Assembly: GCA_009869945.1 (NCBI GenBank)
Contig: WIXG01000164.1
Location: 103,483 to 167,482, forward strand
Origin: Mesaphorura yosii
Lineage: Eukaryota > Arthropoda > Collembola > Poduromorpha > Tullbergiidae
Direction: 5' to 3'
DNA: 64,000 bases
The first letter of the stretch is position 1. Each line of letters opens with the position of its first letter. The notes beneath the pieces were generated by a model. The model saw only the letters and a program-made list of their open reading frames with translations, ran no database searches and was not told where the DNA came from. Shown here piece after piece: positions 23,552-37,818 of this stretch. The translations under genes and the position numbers were made by a program.

Positions 23552-24078
23552 TTAGAAGACAGCACCGCAGTTAGAGCAATGTTTCTCTCTCATGGCAAGG
23601 CAGCACAAAACACCAATTGGGAAGAATAGAATGGCACACAGAACTCCAAGACAACTGAAGGAGTCCTCCAAAACGCCAACCTGCCGTACCAAAAAAGCAC
23701 AAGAATATGAAGAACTGAGTTTTGTTTGGTTTGCACAAGGATTATTGATGATGAAACGATGATCATACCCTGCAAGCTGGGCAGCCACCGACCAGAATGA
23801 CTTGGGTAGTTGGAATAGGTTGCACGAGGACTGTGCCATACTGAGCCTGGTGAGCCCCAGGATACTGGGCCTGGGCACCCCCAGGATATTGGGCCTGCGC
23901 GTAGCCAGCGGACGATTGTGGCTGGCCCCATGTAGGCGGTGCATTAGTAGCTACACAAACAGTATGATTTGCAAGTTAGCCTTAAGTTTTGACTAATAAT
24001 TAATTTAGTTACAGGGTTGCCAAACTCACCTTCAAAGTACGGCGGAGGTTTCTCGTACGGTTGCTGTGGTTGTGCCAT
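23552..24078 (-). CDS. BRI3: BRI3 (brain protein I3) homolog
   Basis: Small membrane protein of late endosomes/lysosomes in vertebrates; role only partly known. Exons in transcript order: 24078-24030, 23950-23769, 23680-23552, giving 119 residues. The N-terminus is a Pro/Gln/Tyr-rich tail (PYEKPPPYF, then three AQYPG-type repeats). The C-terminal block GCPACRVGVLEDSFSCLG, a hydrophobic hairpin (VLCAILFFPIGVLCCLA) and the final CSNCGAVF are diagnostic of the BRI3 family. The zinc-ribbon-like Cys pairs (CPAC and CSNC) on either side of the membrane segment are preserved. The PPPYF motif could bind WW domains (inference). Confidence 0.93.
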
Positions 24079-24915
24079 TATTTCCTTAATATCCTGAATT
24101 TACTCGTCGGATGAGCTTCGATGACCTGTTCCAAGTTCAAAATCTCATGAATGACACCCATATATCCTGCAATCACTACCTTTTAACTCGCAAAGGCGTT
24201 TTTATCCCGACCAATCCCAAGTTCCAACTATTTGACTTTACGGTAACTTACCACTGCCAATTGACCAATTGTTCCAGATCGCCACAATGCAATTCTGCAC
24301 AGAAACAGACGGTAATACTAAAAAGAGGAAATTGATGAATAAAATTAACTAAATCACTACAGGACCATCGGCAATTAAAAAACTGAAACGTAATTGAAGC
24401 AACTAACTACCTTTTACTCCTGCTGCTACTATTTATGTGCCATTGCTACTTGCGAGCTTTTGCAGTAGCAGCAGCAGCAAGCTGTTATCATAATCATGAG
24501 CTTATGACTCATCATCATTCAAGTACCTCGTCAGAGCAAACTGAGAACTCAGCGAGATATGTACAATAGCAATTGAATATTGGAGCGTCAATGGCAAATG
24601 ACAAAGACCGAACCCACTAATTGAGCAGTAAGTAAGTGTTTTCGATTACGTGGGCAATATGGTATCAACATCGTCGGCGAATTTATTGATAACTATATGG
24701 TTCATTCATGTATTTAGGACATTTTATTGCTAAAGCTGCAGTGCTTCGCTACATCAATCTATTCTTAGCATTAGCATTAAAACTAGTTTGTGTCTAGATT
24801 AGATTAACAATGATAGTGCTCATTAATATTGATTCTATGCTAGCTCAATTGCTTAATATCATCTCTCCGAACAAGCTTGAATATAGACTTAGAATTTAGT
24901 AATTCCCATAACCCT
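24079..24915. other. Intergenic region
   Basis: Contains a short AGCAGC tract near 24462-24480. Otherwise nothing recognised between BRI3 and the CD36-type gene. Confidence 0.4.
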
Positions 24916-27900
24916 TCACTTCGCGACGAGCATTTCGTTCTTCTCTTTCCGAAACAGCCCACAGCAGCATCCAAGCCCCAGTAGTGTGACGCTTACGACA
25001 ACCATGACCCACTTGCCAATACTTAGCGCTGTCAGGAGCCAGTACAGCTTCTTAAAAACGGGCAGAAAATCCTCAGTCACTTCCACCGACTGAAAAAACA
25101 AAAAACGCACACGCACGATCAGCCATTAAATTGTGAATTGCAATTGAAATTGACAATGAATTTAAATGTCGATCGTATACCTCCTCCACCCAGAAAATTG
25201 GCATGGCCATCGGCTGCACTTTGGCAAACAAGCTCATGGTTTCGATCCGCTCCACGTCGATATTCAGTTGCAGCCTCTTGGCGGCACGCAGGAGCACCGC
25301 AGTCCACTGCAATGAAAATGTAATACACATGGCATGAATTATTTCAGGCACGGATGCAGTAATTGTAATTGCACGTTCACACCCCTTACGCAGTGGCCGA
25401 GTAAACGCTGCTAGCTTTTAGCTGTGCACAGCAGTGTAATTACATAGGACGCACCCGCGCTTAAACTATAATTAAGGCAGGCACTCGCAGCCCCAACAAA
25501 ACAGGACTTAAACGAGATTCTGATTTGTACTCTACTCGACGGTTCAACAAATACTAAAGTAAGTGTGACTGCGAATTACGATTACGACTGTGACTGGTTC
25601 AGTCGTTCAATGGTCCAATCACGATCGACCAGCCTCATAAATTCATAAATAAGCAATTAAGTCCAATAGTTTGGCTCGGCATTGCAGCTACGACCGACTT
25701 ACGGGTTCCATGTCGAGAAACGTCCGATGTTTATCCTCGTCTGGGTCAAGTCCATTGATTCCGCCCGCAAGTCGTGAGTCTCCGCCGTAGAAATGCGGCG
25801 CAGAGTGTGAAATCGGTGCCCCATCCTTGCAGCCACTCATCATGATCAGCCCGTCGCGTTCACAGAGTTCGGGTTGCTTCTCGTAGCAGTAACATGCGTT
25901 CTTCGGGTTGGTCTTCGTACCCTGTCCCATTTCAGCCGCAGTTCTGAACCGAAACAGCGTCAACCCCTTGAATGGAACTTCACGATCATAGACGGTGGTC
26001 GTGGTTCGGCAAAGTTCAGGTGAAAATGCGAGCAGGCGACTGTTTGGGGTCAGGAGTGGGGCGTAAATTGTGCCGTCGGTTCCTCGCAGCTCATTGCACT
26101 CGTCCGTCTTCCACCACGGCAGCGTCGTCATGTTGTTGTATTTTCTGATCTGTCCGAGCTCCTTCCATCCGAATTTTCCGCTCCAAACGTCGAAAAAATT
26201 GCTCGATCCATTTGTCTGAAATTTATATCAGCACGTACGATTGCCAACTAGATTAGAACTTCCTGAAGGAGCAAGACTTGTAAACTTACTCCCTTGTAAA
26301 ATCCAAATCGGCCGCTCTCAAACGCTTTCGGGACTTTGATATTTCCGCCAAGAGCGCTCATCAGAGACATGTACGGTTCCAACGACACACCGTCAAAAAG
26401 CATTTCGTGAATAGATGCTGTGAGAAACAGTTTCTCTCCAGCGTTTGCAAGATTGTCGTTGATCATCTCGTGATAAACTGGGTCTGTCGTGTAGTTGATC
26501 GTCATCCTCGCTACAGAGACGAGTGGTAAGTTGATGAAGGTCACGAGGTCCTGCTCGGTGCCGGCAGACATGTTGGGAAGGAAATGAATCCACGTTTGCT
26601 GGTGGTAGCGCAGTGTGCCATTCAGTTCGCTGGGTCCAATGTCGTGTTTACTTTTGCTTTGCCTGACCAGGAAAGACAATTTTAATGTTGGAAGACAGTA
26701 AATCTTAACGCATTTACTTAGCACTTACAAATACGTGTACGGTCCAATTTCAACCACGCTGGGCTTGGCACCTTCTCCAATTTCGTGTGCGTTGGTGACA
26801 TTGAAAAAATAAAACTTGAGATAAACCGGGACTTTTGTCTCGCTGCTCCAAAGATCGTACATCCGACTTCCTGGTTCGAGAATGGCTGCCTGGAATTGCG
26901 CATAATTAATATTACTGGGATATAAATCAAGCGCCATGAGCGGAATGCACCCGATAATAAATTCATGAGCATTGCGCAAGAGTATTGAGCAATGGGTAAC
27001 GGGATTCAACGGGACAGAATTTTATGAGCCAAGCAGCCGAAAGGGCAAAGGTACTAATTAAAATATGAACTTGATGATCCTTTTGTTTGCTTAACTAACG
27101 CAGTTCAGCAGTTGGCTGGTCATCAGACCAAAACGAGGATATTAGTTTTGGCAGGCCCAAGCAATAAGCAAGCACAAAAATGGCTCAATTTTAATTAACC
27201 TTTCATGCTCCTCGTCTTCGCCGCCGCTGATTATCAGTGCGCAAATCTTCGCCCGTGCACCGAACCGTGACTAAAAGACCTCATTACATCTTATCGCGGC
27301 CGAGAGCGAGCCGCGCATTGACATTTTGCCATGGCCGGGGCCATTTTGCGGTAATTCTTTAATTAGGCTCTTAACCAAACTGTTTATTGCACATTGCTCG
27401 TGGCTCGCAATTCGCAAAACAAATAAAAACCTTAAAATTCTCAAATAGCAAGAGTTGCGCTTTACTGTTATGAAGGCGCAATTAGGCTCGACTCCCTCTC
27501 CGTCTCGTCCGTCTCAGCCATGACCTGACCGATAAGCAGCTCCCCACAGCTGGGCAACTGTACTGCAACCCGGCACCGGCACCCATAAAAATTAATTTAG
27601 TGAAAATTCCCACATTAAACTGCCGTTTAGATTTGCAATTTACATACGAGTCATAAAATAATTTAGATGCCAATCTCGGTCTGACCCGCGAACATAATCG
27701 TTTTATGGTGCCATGTACAATGCGAATTGCGAATTCGAAATAAGCATCGTTAAGATGGTCGGTTATTTATGACTCACGTCGGCCGGTCGGCCGGTTCATC
27801 AAACCATATTTGCCGTGTGCAGAGCAGCCGAGCCGAGCAGAACCCATAATTACAATTTCAGGTCCTTGCAATGCAATTGGCAATTTTTACGCCAATAATA

Positions 27901-29674
27901 TCCGATTAATTTTCCTCGGTTGCAGTTCAAACTTCAAATCCTGACGTTTGTGCGTGAACGATCGAGTACGAGTACGACAAATGAGTCATTGTTCGTGGCG
28001 TGGACTCGAGTGACTTTCGTGCCGGTCCCGCTACGCGCGCAGCCCCAAAATTGGTGCCTGTGCTTGAGAAATTCCCTCGCCTACAATTACAACAATGACT
28101 GCCCTCCCATGCCACTGCCACTGCGTGCGTGATCCGAGTCAAGTCATCATGTGTATGAATGACACACATCCACGACCACGGCACACATGAGACATGAAAT
28201 ACGTAATTCATTAATTCCATATTTTACAGTAAATAATCACACACACTGCCATTGTCATTATTATGCCGTGCCACTGTGCAGTGCAGTGAAATTGGTTGTG
28301 GTTGCCTTGCGCTTGCATCGCCTTGCCTTGCTCGGCGGCTCCACTTCGGCGTACATGCGCTGCGCATGTATTGTTAGCCAGAGTCCCGTATTCTCTTCGT
28401 AATGTGCTCGTGATACAATAATTTATGGCCATAGCGCATCATAATCGGAATCAATGCAAAAAACAACTCATTAAGGCTGCATTTGCCGGATAGGCGTCTA
28501 TTAATACGCAACAATCGATTTCTGCACCCAGAAAAGGAGCCCAAATCAACGTTCACCGTGCAGGCAAGTGGCATTGCCTTCGCAGTGAATCGTACTCGAA
28601 GAGTTCATTGTTACAGATTCCTGCGAATACGTGCCCCATGCGACTTGCCTTCGTTTGCCAATGCGACTTGCGATTTGCGAATTCGAATGAGTATCAATTT
28701 TCTCGTGAGCTAAATGAGAAATGTGAAGATACCGTTTCGAAATTCAATTACATTACACGAAATCCGAGATGCTGTCTCGGTCGGTGTTGTGGCTATTGTC
28801 AACTAAATTAATGCAAAATACAGGGAATACAATGATATAGATTCTTCCTTGTAATATCGAGTTCGAGTTAAGTGAAGTCAAATTCAGGTAGCCGGCTCGA
28901 GTTGTAGTAATAATTGCAAAGAATTACTGGCCTTAATTGATTCTTTTCACCGAGCCGACGTGCTCTGTTGTTGCAGGGCAGAGAGCAAGTTAAAGTTAAA
29001 GTCACAACGAATTTCGTGGTGTCTCATACAATTAATTTGAGTGAACATGGCTAAATGACGCTTTGCTTGAGTTGTATGCAAGTAATAATGCTCAGTTGTC
29101 AAATAAATTACGCGTATAATGGAAATCAGCATCTTCTGTTGGATTCGGCTGCCAAGAATGCAATTAGTGTCCATTGTGTCCCTAATCAGGCTCTGCACCT
29201 GCCTGCCAAAACTGCCAATTTGTACCAAGACAGCACGTCGACCACTGACCTTCGTTTCGTACAAATATTGAGGCTCCGTTCGACACGGATCAAATCAAAT
29301 CAACTTCAAGTTTGAGCAAGAAGACTGAGGGCTGAGGCTGATTAGAATCACGCCAATCGCGATCGCCAATCATTTCTTGACGTATTGGCTTTAACGAGTT
29401 GTTAATGATCGAATGACTTGGCAAATTCTTGCAGTCTCAATTGGAAAGTCGCGCCCTTTCTCAGAATTGTGCATAGGGCAGGCCCAAGTACGTGACACCC
29501 TCGCCCTCAACTCTGGCCTTAATTAATTTGAACCACTTTCTCGAAGTGGCAGATTTGGCTTACTTTCTTGATATGATGTTTGACCATGTGAGGAAATCCA
29601 AGCCAGCCGATGACCAGCGAGAGTGCAGTGGCGATCGTGCTGATGCCAATGAGGAGGGCGGCTGATTTGTGCAT
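24916..29674 (-). CDS. CD36/SCARB-family scavenger receptor
   Basis: Two-pass membrane receptor for lipids or lipoproteins (epithelial membrane protein/croquemort/SNMP family), 485 residues. Exons in transcript order: 29674-29564, 26889-26729, 26662-26290, 26215-25703, 25306-25181, 25089-24916, all in frame. N-terminal membrane segment (LLIGISTIATALSLVIGWLG) followed by FPHMVKHHIKK; ectodomain landmarks include LWSSETKVPVYLKFYFFNVTN, GPYTY, the Cys-rich CYCYEKQPELCERDG and LRAAKRLQLN; C-terminal membrane segment (VMVVVSVTLLGLGCCCG) ends in a Cys cluster typical of palmitoylation. The first intron is 2.67 kb against ~70-400 nt for the others, suggesting that regulatory sequence lies in it. Which subfamily it belongs to is not clear from sequence alone. 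Confidence 0.94.
26890..29563 (-). other. Large first intron of the CD36-type gene
   Basis: 2674 nt between the GTAAGC donor after the first exon and the TTCCAG acceptor. No ORF, RNA gene or transposon recognised. Confidence 0.6.
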
Positions 29675-32600
29675 TTTTACGGCGCAGAAACGAGGCACGC
29701 AGTCACAACAAATGTATGAACACCACCACCAGCCCGGGCCAGAGAGAAATTATGCTCACGGCTGAGTCCACTGAAAGATTGGAGCGATTGAGCTGCTGGA
29801 AAGAAAATGCGGCGGCAAATTAAGGTGGGTTGACAATTTCAGTGGGAAGAGACGTTTAAACGCCTATTTCATTTTCAAGGCTCTAAGAAATTCACAATTT
29901 GTGTAATTGTGATCTAAGTCAATGTTGACCGACTCCGGCATTCCAGAAAATCTCGCAAATTTCTAGCACAGGTTCGTGGAAGCACGCGCAATTGAATAAA
30001 AGCTCATTAATTGTAATTTAGTAAAACGTGGCTGGAATACATTCATACTCAAGCATTAGGTGTCCTGGGAGTCTAAATCAAGGTTACTCCGCCTAAAATG
30101 ACAACTGCCTGTCGTAATTTCACCATCAATTGCGACAACGCTCCATCCCATAACCTTGTCCCCTTTATAATTACGCAGAGAAAACACTTCAGCTTACAAG
30201 AAAACCAATATTTGCTCACCCTCATAAAATATTCAGCATCTTAATTACTCCGCGCTATACATACACACGGCATGAGGCAATTATTAAGATTTTCGCGAAT
30301 TACCATCGTGGAGTCATCAATTCGCCCTTCTCTTCTCATGCTCACACTGTCGTGATTCGCTGTTTTCCATTTACGATTCATGCCTGTATTCGTATTGATT
30401 TGGGTGAATTTTCACACATCGCAACTCCACACTCAAACGCAAAACATGCTGACGCCGAAAACATTAACTGTAAACTCCTTCGTCAGTCAATATGTGCAAA
30501 ATTCCGGTTCATTTCATTCGCATCACAATACAACTCAATATTTCAATGAAGAACTCGCAATTTTGCATTGTTACTGAATCTGGAACATTTTCATGCTTTA
30601 ATTCTGTAAACTCATGTTCAATTCTTCAATTGAGGCTTGATTACGCATATTCAATCGATGGCAATCAACGTGTTTTCGATTTACGATTGAGTTACGGTTC
30701 AAAAAACATAAAATGCGTGTTTTGAGCCGTTTTTCTCTTTAAAATGGCAAGTTCTGCAGCATTGTTCGCTTCCCGTATTTTGTTTGGGTGCGGTCTTATG
30801 CAGGTGTTTTGGTCCAATTCTGTCTTCCTTTTTCAGCCGTCTTTTCGAATTTCTCACCTCCGCCTCGTGCCTGTGTTGTGTCGTTAATTATTCTCGTTCT
30901 GATTCGAATTAGCTAGAACTCGTCCCACAATGCAGCTCATCCTGTAATCACAATCATAATCACCCTGCAGCAGAACCCCGTCGCGTCGTCACAATTCCTG
31001 AAACACAAAACCAACAACCAACATCATAATCATAATCATGATCAGGATTCGTGTTTCATGATCTACATCTTAATACCTACATAATTATGACGAATTAATA
31101 ACCAGGGGCAGTGTGGCTGTGACACAGATACGCGGCAGCGGTAGCCAATCAACCGCGATACTTACACGAAATATGATACGAGTACACAAGGACGAGATGA
31201 GAGAGAAGCGAGAACAAGATGAAGATGAAGATGTTGACGTTGTCTTGCCGTTGACAGTGGCACCCATCGCCATCGCCTCGGAATCGCCTCATCTTCTGTC
31301 GTCTCATCATCATTTACAATTATCTCCCATCAACGATCGGCACGCAGCAGCGCTTCGCCGCAGAGGCTGGCCAAGTCATGTCATGCCGTGGTCATAAACA
31401 ATTGCCTTCAAAGGGATTCCAAACAATAGCCAACAAAAACATTGTACTTGTACTACTACAATGATACAATGCGTTGTACACTGTACGCACACTGTACACG
31501 GTTATTAATAGCATTTGCGTCAACAATAACAACAACAATGCCGGCCGTAATCAAATCCAAATCCACAATACAATTATTGTCTCTTCGCTGCCTTGGCTTG
31601 TTGAGTTGACGCTCCAATTTCGGCCTGCTCAAAATTCTAAATTCCTTCTTAGGAATCGACCAGCCTGCCGGCCGTTGTCCACGTGTTTCGTAGTGAAATA
31701 ATGCCATTGCTCGTCGCGTGAGGCATTGTTGTCTTGTTTTGTTCGTTTCTCTTGAGTGAAGATGTTTTGCCACTGTGCTGACATAATTAGCAAGGTTGAC
31801 AAATGGGGATTAACATTCGTAACCGAAATCAAGACCAAGACCAAAACAACAAACACAAGTATCATTGTGGATTGTGGTCAAGACATAAGAAAGACACGTA
31901 CGTACGCGTCTAAGTCTGAATATAGGCGTACGAACCCATTTTCAAGTACCGGGACCTAATAACCAGCAAACGCCTGTAATGGCAGGCGTATAATCGTAGA
32001 ATTGTGCGTTTCCTTTTCCACTACCATGCCATTGCCATTTTATGCCTTGATCCTAATCGGAATGTCGATCGCAATGAAGTGTTTACTTTATGGGCACTAA
32101 TTATCTAATCTTATGCGTAATCAAATCGAGGCACGCAGTATTGCATGTGCTGTGCGGATACGGAAAGAGTTCGGGACGGCACGGCACGAACGGATGTCAA
32201 CGGGACATAGTTTATTTACATGCGCTTGCTTGCAAGCCTGTTATCTTAATTAATTAGACAACCAAACACAAGCCAGAGCACAACACTGTCGAATCGAGTC
32301 GAGTCATGTCGTGACTTGTTACGTGTTGGGTGCAGTGCAGGTGTGAATTTTAAGAGCCGTATTAATTAATGACCAGACACACGTACGTACGTGGACGTAG
32401 TCGTAGCCAAGTTAAATGTCACTGCCAGTTTGCAAAGTAAATAATTCATATTTTCCATTTTCCCAGGCATGCCTTCCCTAGTTTGTCTTTCTAATAAGAC
32501 AAGACAGCTGTACATTTGCGATTGTGATTTGCCCGATGGGAACTTGTTTCAATTTTTATACACGACAGCTACACGGCATCTAGATTAACATCTTAATTTA

Positions 32601-34528
32601 TGATAACGCTGCCCGATGCATTGTGGAGCTGCTCTTTCCATGGCCGTTGCTGGCCTCAGTTCCGTTAGGAAAAGCTCCAAATCAAAATCAGATGCGATTT
32701 AAAACAAGCCCGCCTTCGCCCCAGATTTGTGAGAAAATGTTGACCGTCTCGAGGAATGGTCTTGAACTTGAACCGCCGCTTGATTGGGTAGTCTCGTGCA
32801 TCGCACTGAGGACCTTTTTAATGTATGGGTCATTGAATATGTCTCAATTTCGGAGTGGCGTCGTGAACCCGGCCGTGTCGTGTCCGACTGCACTGCTCGT
32901 GTTCTACTGGCCAACTTTTGCTGCCGAAGCTGAAGCCTTACCGCAGTCGTAATCGTAATTGCAGGCCGCAACAGCAGAAGCAGTAGAAGTAGAAGCAATA
33001 ATACCACAATCGTACGACTTTTTGCGCTATTCAATTGCGATTTGCAATTTTTGCGGTTGATTTTTTTCTGCCCCGCATTTCATATTTATCGCATTGAATT
33101 ACAACGCGCTGATGCGCTGTAGTGCTGGCTTGGCTTGCGATTGCGGCGTTAATGATGATACGGTTGTTGGCGTAATTCGTTTCTTTTCTGCAATTTCAGC
33201 TGCATTTGGGCCGGGTTGAATTTTGCGATTCTCGAGTTCTTTGTTCCACTTTTGGCATGGACGCGATGCGAGGCCGGGCGGCCAGTGACAGCGAATTCGT
33301 CGAATTTTGTGAACGTGCGTGTGTCTGGAATCGATTTTTCTGCATTTTCGCAAAATGTGAGCATTTAGGGTTCTTGAATTTACTTGAATTGTGGTTCTGG
33401 TAACTGAATTCACAGAAATTCGCAGCCGGTCTTTTGTTTAATTGTCGAGCATCTGCTGCGACTGCAATTTTAATGTGTGAAAGGCAAGAAAAGCACCGAA
33501 GCACTTGTCTTGTCAAGCATCAGGCGTCAAGCGAATAAACGCGAACGGCTACGACTTGAGCAGCGTCTCAAGTATCAAATTCAGTGTTGAATGCCCTTGT
33601 CTACATTTGTAAATTAACCTGCTCATTCCACAAACACAAGACGCATACCACCTTCTCGTTCTTCGTTCTCATGTCTGCGCTGCACTCACAGAAGCCAAAG
33701 TATGATACCTAAGCGTGAGCTTGAGTAGAAGCAGCAGCAGCGGCTGCAAACTGCCAGATGAAGATGCAGCGGAGATAATGACGATGATGAAGAGAAATGA
33801 AGGAAGGCTCGCTCACGTTGCTTTTTGCTTTACCTCGCTTGTCAGTCTTCTCAATGACACCCAACGCTCATCAACGCAAACGCAACACCGAACAAAGATT
33901 TTGTGCAAAAGTGTGTCTTGTAAAAAAAACCCTCCAGCAAACGCTTGTAACTTGTGGATCATGCTCGTGATTTGCCAATTTTAGAACTGTTGTCAGATCT
34001 CTGCTGCTGGAGTCCAGGAACAAGTTTAACGTGAATTTGAGCATTTACCTGCATTGGGCGAGAGTTTTCCTTAAAATTAGCATTTTGTGGACAAGAATTG
34101 CCGTAAAGTGATTCCAGCAAGACAGCAGCTCTACCAAATCAAAATCTTCAAGGCAAGGCGAATGTAAATATATTCAAGATTTCCTCAAGTGGAGATTGCC
34201 ATTCGCACGTTCGCCATTCGGGAGGCGAAGTTCAGTGAAATTTGAAGTGCAGGTGACGAGGACGAAGACGACGGCGAAGACTCGCGCCGAATTAGGTACT
34301 TCCTGTGTGCAGTGTCTTACTGTGTGGTGCGTGGGCAATTGGTCATCTAGCACCTGGCATGCAGTGGCAGTAGTCTGCTGCTCTTGCTTTGTAATTGGCA
34401 GTAATTATTCACATCAAACCCTGAAGATATTTACAATACAATGACGAGACTGAGACTGAAGAGGATGACAATGACAAAGGGTCATCACGGTTCATTACGT
34501 CCACAGCATCGCACATTCACAGTAAGTG

Positions 34529-34548
34529 CTTTCTTTCTTTCTTTCTTT
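34529..34548. repeat. CTTT microsatellite, five units
   Basis: Five perfect tandem CTTT units in the gene-poor region. Confidence 0.9.
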
Positions 34549-37500
34549 GCATCCGCATCCGTCTCCGATTGTCCGTTTAATTTGCCCAAGTCAAAAATAA
34601 TGCAATATACAGCGCAATTGTAAGTGAAAAGGGGCAGTTTGAGATGCAAAGACGCGGCCAGCGGTCGCATTTTTTGTGAACCAGGAACCATCAACAAGTT
34701 TCTCTCCGCTTTTTGTTCACTGTTCGCTGCCAAATTGCTTGCCGTATCGCCCATCGGGATTTATGAACAAATTATTGGCATTCACGCAATAAGCACAAAC
34801 ACAAAGTGTAAGAAAGCGGCTGAGCGGCAAAGTCAAGGTCAGCTGTACGACATTGCAATCATCTGATCGGCAATTGCGGCAGTGGGACATGCATACGAAA
34901 TTACGATGCAGTGCCCACATTAGGATACAGGTTTACGATTTAGGATGCGTGAACAAAAGACAGATGAGGGATGAAAAGATAAATTATCGAAAGAGGCAGG
35001 ACACAAGCCAAGCCCCGGATCGATGCTCGTTTGAGTTTGGCGTTTGCGCATTTTCTGTGACTAATTTGTGTGTGTGTCAAGTTGACATCTTGTACTGGTA
35101 ACTAGAACACGAAGGCAGCTTCTGCTTCTGCTTCTGCTTTTGCCCTGCTACGCCATCAGGCTGCAGCTAATTTGGGTCTGGGTCGCCAATCGCACCCAAA
35201 CTCAAAGGCATCAGCACAGATTTATGAGTTCGAGCCAAGCAATTTGAGGACAAAGGCCGCGAGCCGCATTTCAATGAACCTTTGCTGTCAATTCACAGAA
35301 TTCGGAATCTGACGTTCTGACAGGCGCAATTAAGCGAGGGGAAAAGTGAAAGATGAGAAGTTGTTCTCATTCTCTGCTCCTTCTCAATTACAATTACCGG
35401 ATCAGCATTTTCGTAATTCAGCATACAAACAATCACAAAAGTCCAGGCCCAAGCCAAAAACGAGTTGAGCTGTACTGAATTCCTGCAGTTTTTGCTTTCG
35501 CTCTCTCTCTCTTTCGCCGTCGTCGTGTATGATCCGTCGACATTGTTTAATTACACAATGCGCAAATATTAAATATTTTACAATTATATTACAATTTAAC
35601 AGCAATAATTCAGAGCGATCAGCATTGTCTTAACGCTACTGCCTGCCTGCTGCTGTTCTTGTTTACAATTTACAATCACGTATGATTTACATCATAGTTG
35701 CACCCAAATGAGTGGTGCCTTTCATGCGTGCAATGCAGGGTGCAGAATTCTTTTGCTTTGTTGTATAACTTGGTGCAGGATTTTTAATTTGAGCTGAGCT
35801 GTGCTGCGATGATGAAAACATAAAAGAATGCACGAAAGACAAAAAGAACATGTTTTTCTCAATTGCCCAGCAGTACAGCAAAATGGATGGACGACCTTGC
35901 AAAGGAGAATACATGAACACGCATCACATTTTTGCATTCGCATTGTAGCAAATGAATTTTGTACAGAATTCTGAATGCTGAAACAATGACGGAGCAGTAG
36001 ATGATGTAAAGATTTGGCAGGCTAAATACTTCCTAAATCCCGATAACATTCCCAAGGGCGAATGTGGCATGAATTCTACTTCTACGCACTACACGCGGTA
36101 ATTTGTAATTTGTAATTTCCTAATCGATGTAAAGATGTAAAGAATTTGTTGTTGAGATGCTGAGCACGCGGCACATGATACACGGCTGACCGGTCAGCTG
36201 TGAGATAATAGATGAGTCGTTCAATCGATGAAAAATTGGTTTTAATTTCCATTCCCGTCTCAAATTACATGGTATTAGGCGCCATTATCCGGAGCCAGCC
36301 GCCGTCAGCAGTGTAAATCAATCATAAATCGCGGGTCAGCTTCCTGCTTTTGCTTATGCACGTGGATTCGGCAGATTTCTGAATTCTCTGCTTTTCGTAC
36401 AGACTATTGACACTTTTCGCACGACCAAAGCAAATGCAAGGACGTTGGTCATCCTCACTGCAGCTTTGCCGTATGCATGAATAATTTTTATTGACCGTAT
36501 CCTCATTCGCATAATCGCAATCGTAACCGTGTGCTAATCGCTACTCACCATTCGCTAATCGCATTTGTGCATAATTTAATTATACAGTCAAAACATTTCT
36601 CCGCTGGTCGTTGTTTTTCCTGCCTCTTTAGCATTCAGAGATTTATGACTTTATGCACTTGCCAGTATTTCTCGAATACTTGAATCCCATCCGCACTGCA
36701 CCACATCCCGCATCCGCAGGGGTTAATGACAATGAATTAATTCCTGTACTCAATTTTCACGTAGCCGTGGCCGTGGTTGACTTGTAAATTAATGGAAATT
36801 CGGCATTGAGTTTGAGACTGGTGCCCGGTACCTAAAGCACGATAAAAGACCAAAGACGGGACAGGTCAAGATGAACGATGCCGTGTCAACCGTCAACGAG
36901 ACAGATAACACTCGTCATCGTCTGGTATGGGCTCATGACTACGACGTTTACACTGTGTAATTACGAACATTGTTCATTGTCTGCGAAAAGCGAGATCGCA
37001 GGACAGCGCGGAGAAAGACAGGAGACAAGTCAACGGCGAAAGATGAAAGGCGATGTGCAATGTCAAAGAACTCATCTTACTTTGCCTGCCTTTTTGTAAT
37101 AACTTCGTAACTACAATTACGCCGGAACAGAACCCATCAATAATTACTTGCAATTCGGAATCCGGATGCAAGGACGAAAAGAAAGCGGGATTTAGTAAAT
37201 TCAAGCGAATTATCACCTCGCCGCAGATTCCTGAATTTGAAAGTAAGTAGCAATAGCAAGTAAGCTGCGACCGCGATTGGCTTAATGAAACTGATGACAC
37301 TTGGCATTCTGCACTAATTGAAATTTAATGTTTTTGCAAATATTCAAAACACAAATGAGCTCTGAGCCTTTCGAGTTCTGCAAGAAAAGTAAGTGCATTG
37401 AACAGCGAAACTGCGAAACATGAATTGCTTAACGTGTTCCATAAACCTTCGACCAAACACCAAACTGAAGTGTAAAATTCAATGCAATGCAATGGTGCGA

Positions 37501-37797
37501 TTTACGATGGACAAACTACGAGAAATTGCGATTTGCGACTGTGATTGCCTGCTATGAGCCGTTTTGCATGCTACAATGTTATTTTTATGTCCACGCTATA
37601 AAAAGTGGTTCATCGTCTTTGCTAAATTGTAAACTTGTTCTCGAATCGCAAATATCATCAGAGCAGATCAACAAACACGACATGAGTGAAATTTGAAATG
37701 TGAAATGTACCCAAATCGCAAACGCAAAGCAATCAAAATTCGAATTCACAATTGCAATCAGAATCACACGAAATCTCAAGTTCGAGTCCGAATCTCG

Positions 37798-37818
37798 TCT
37801 TCATCTTCATCTTCATCT
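37798..37818. repeat. TCATCT hexamer repeat
   Basis: Three tandem copies of TCATCT followed by a partial unit. Confidence 0.85.

Noticed and set aside
27780..27800. GGCCGGTCGGCCGGTT palindromic tract as a possible regulatory or mobile-element end
   Set aside because: Short GC-rich direct and inverted repetition without flanking duplication or partner; simple sequence is enough to explain it.
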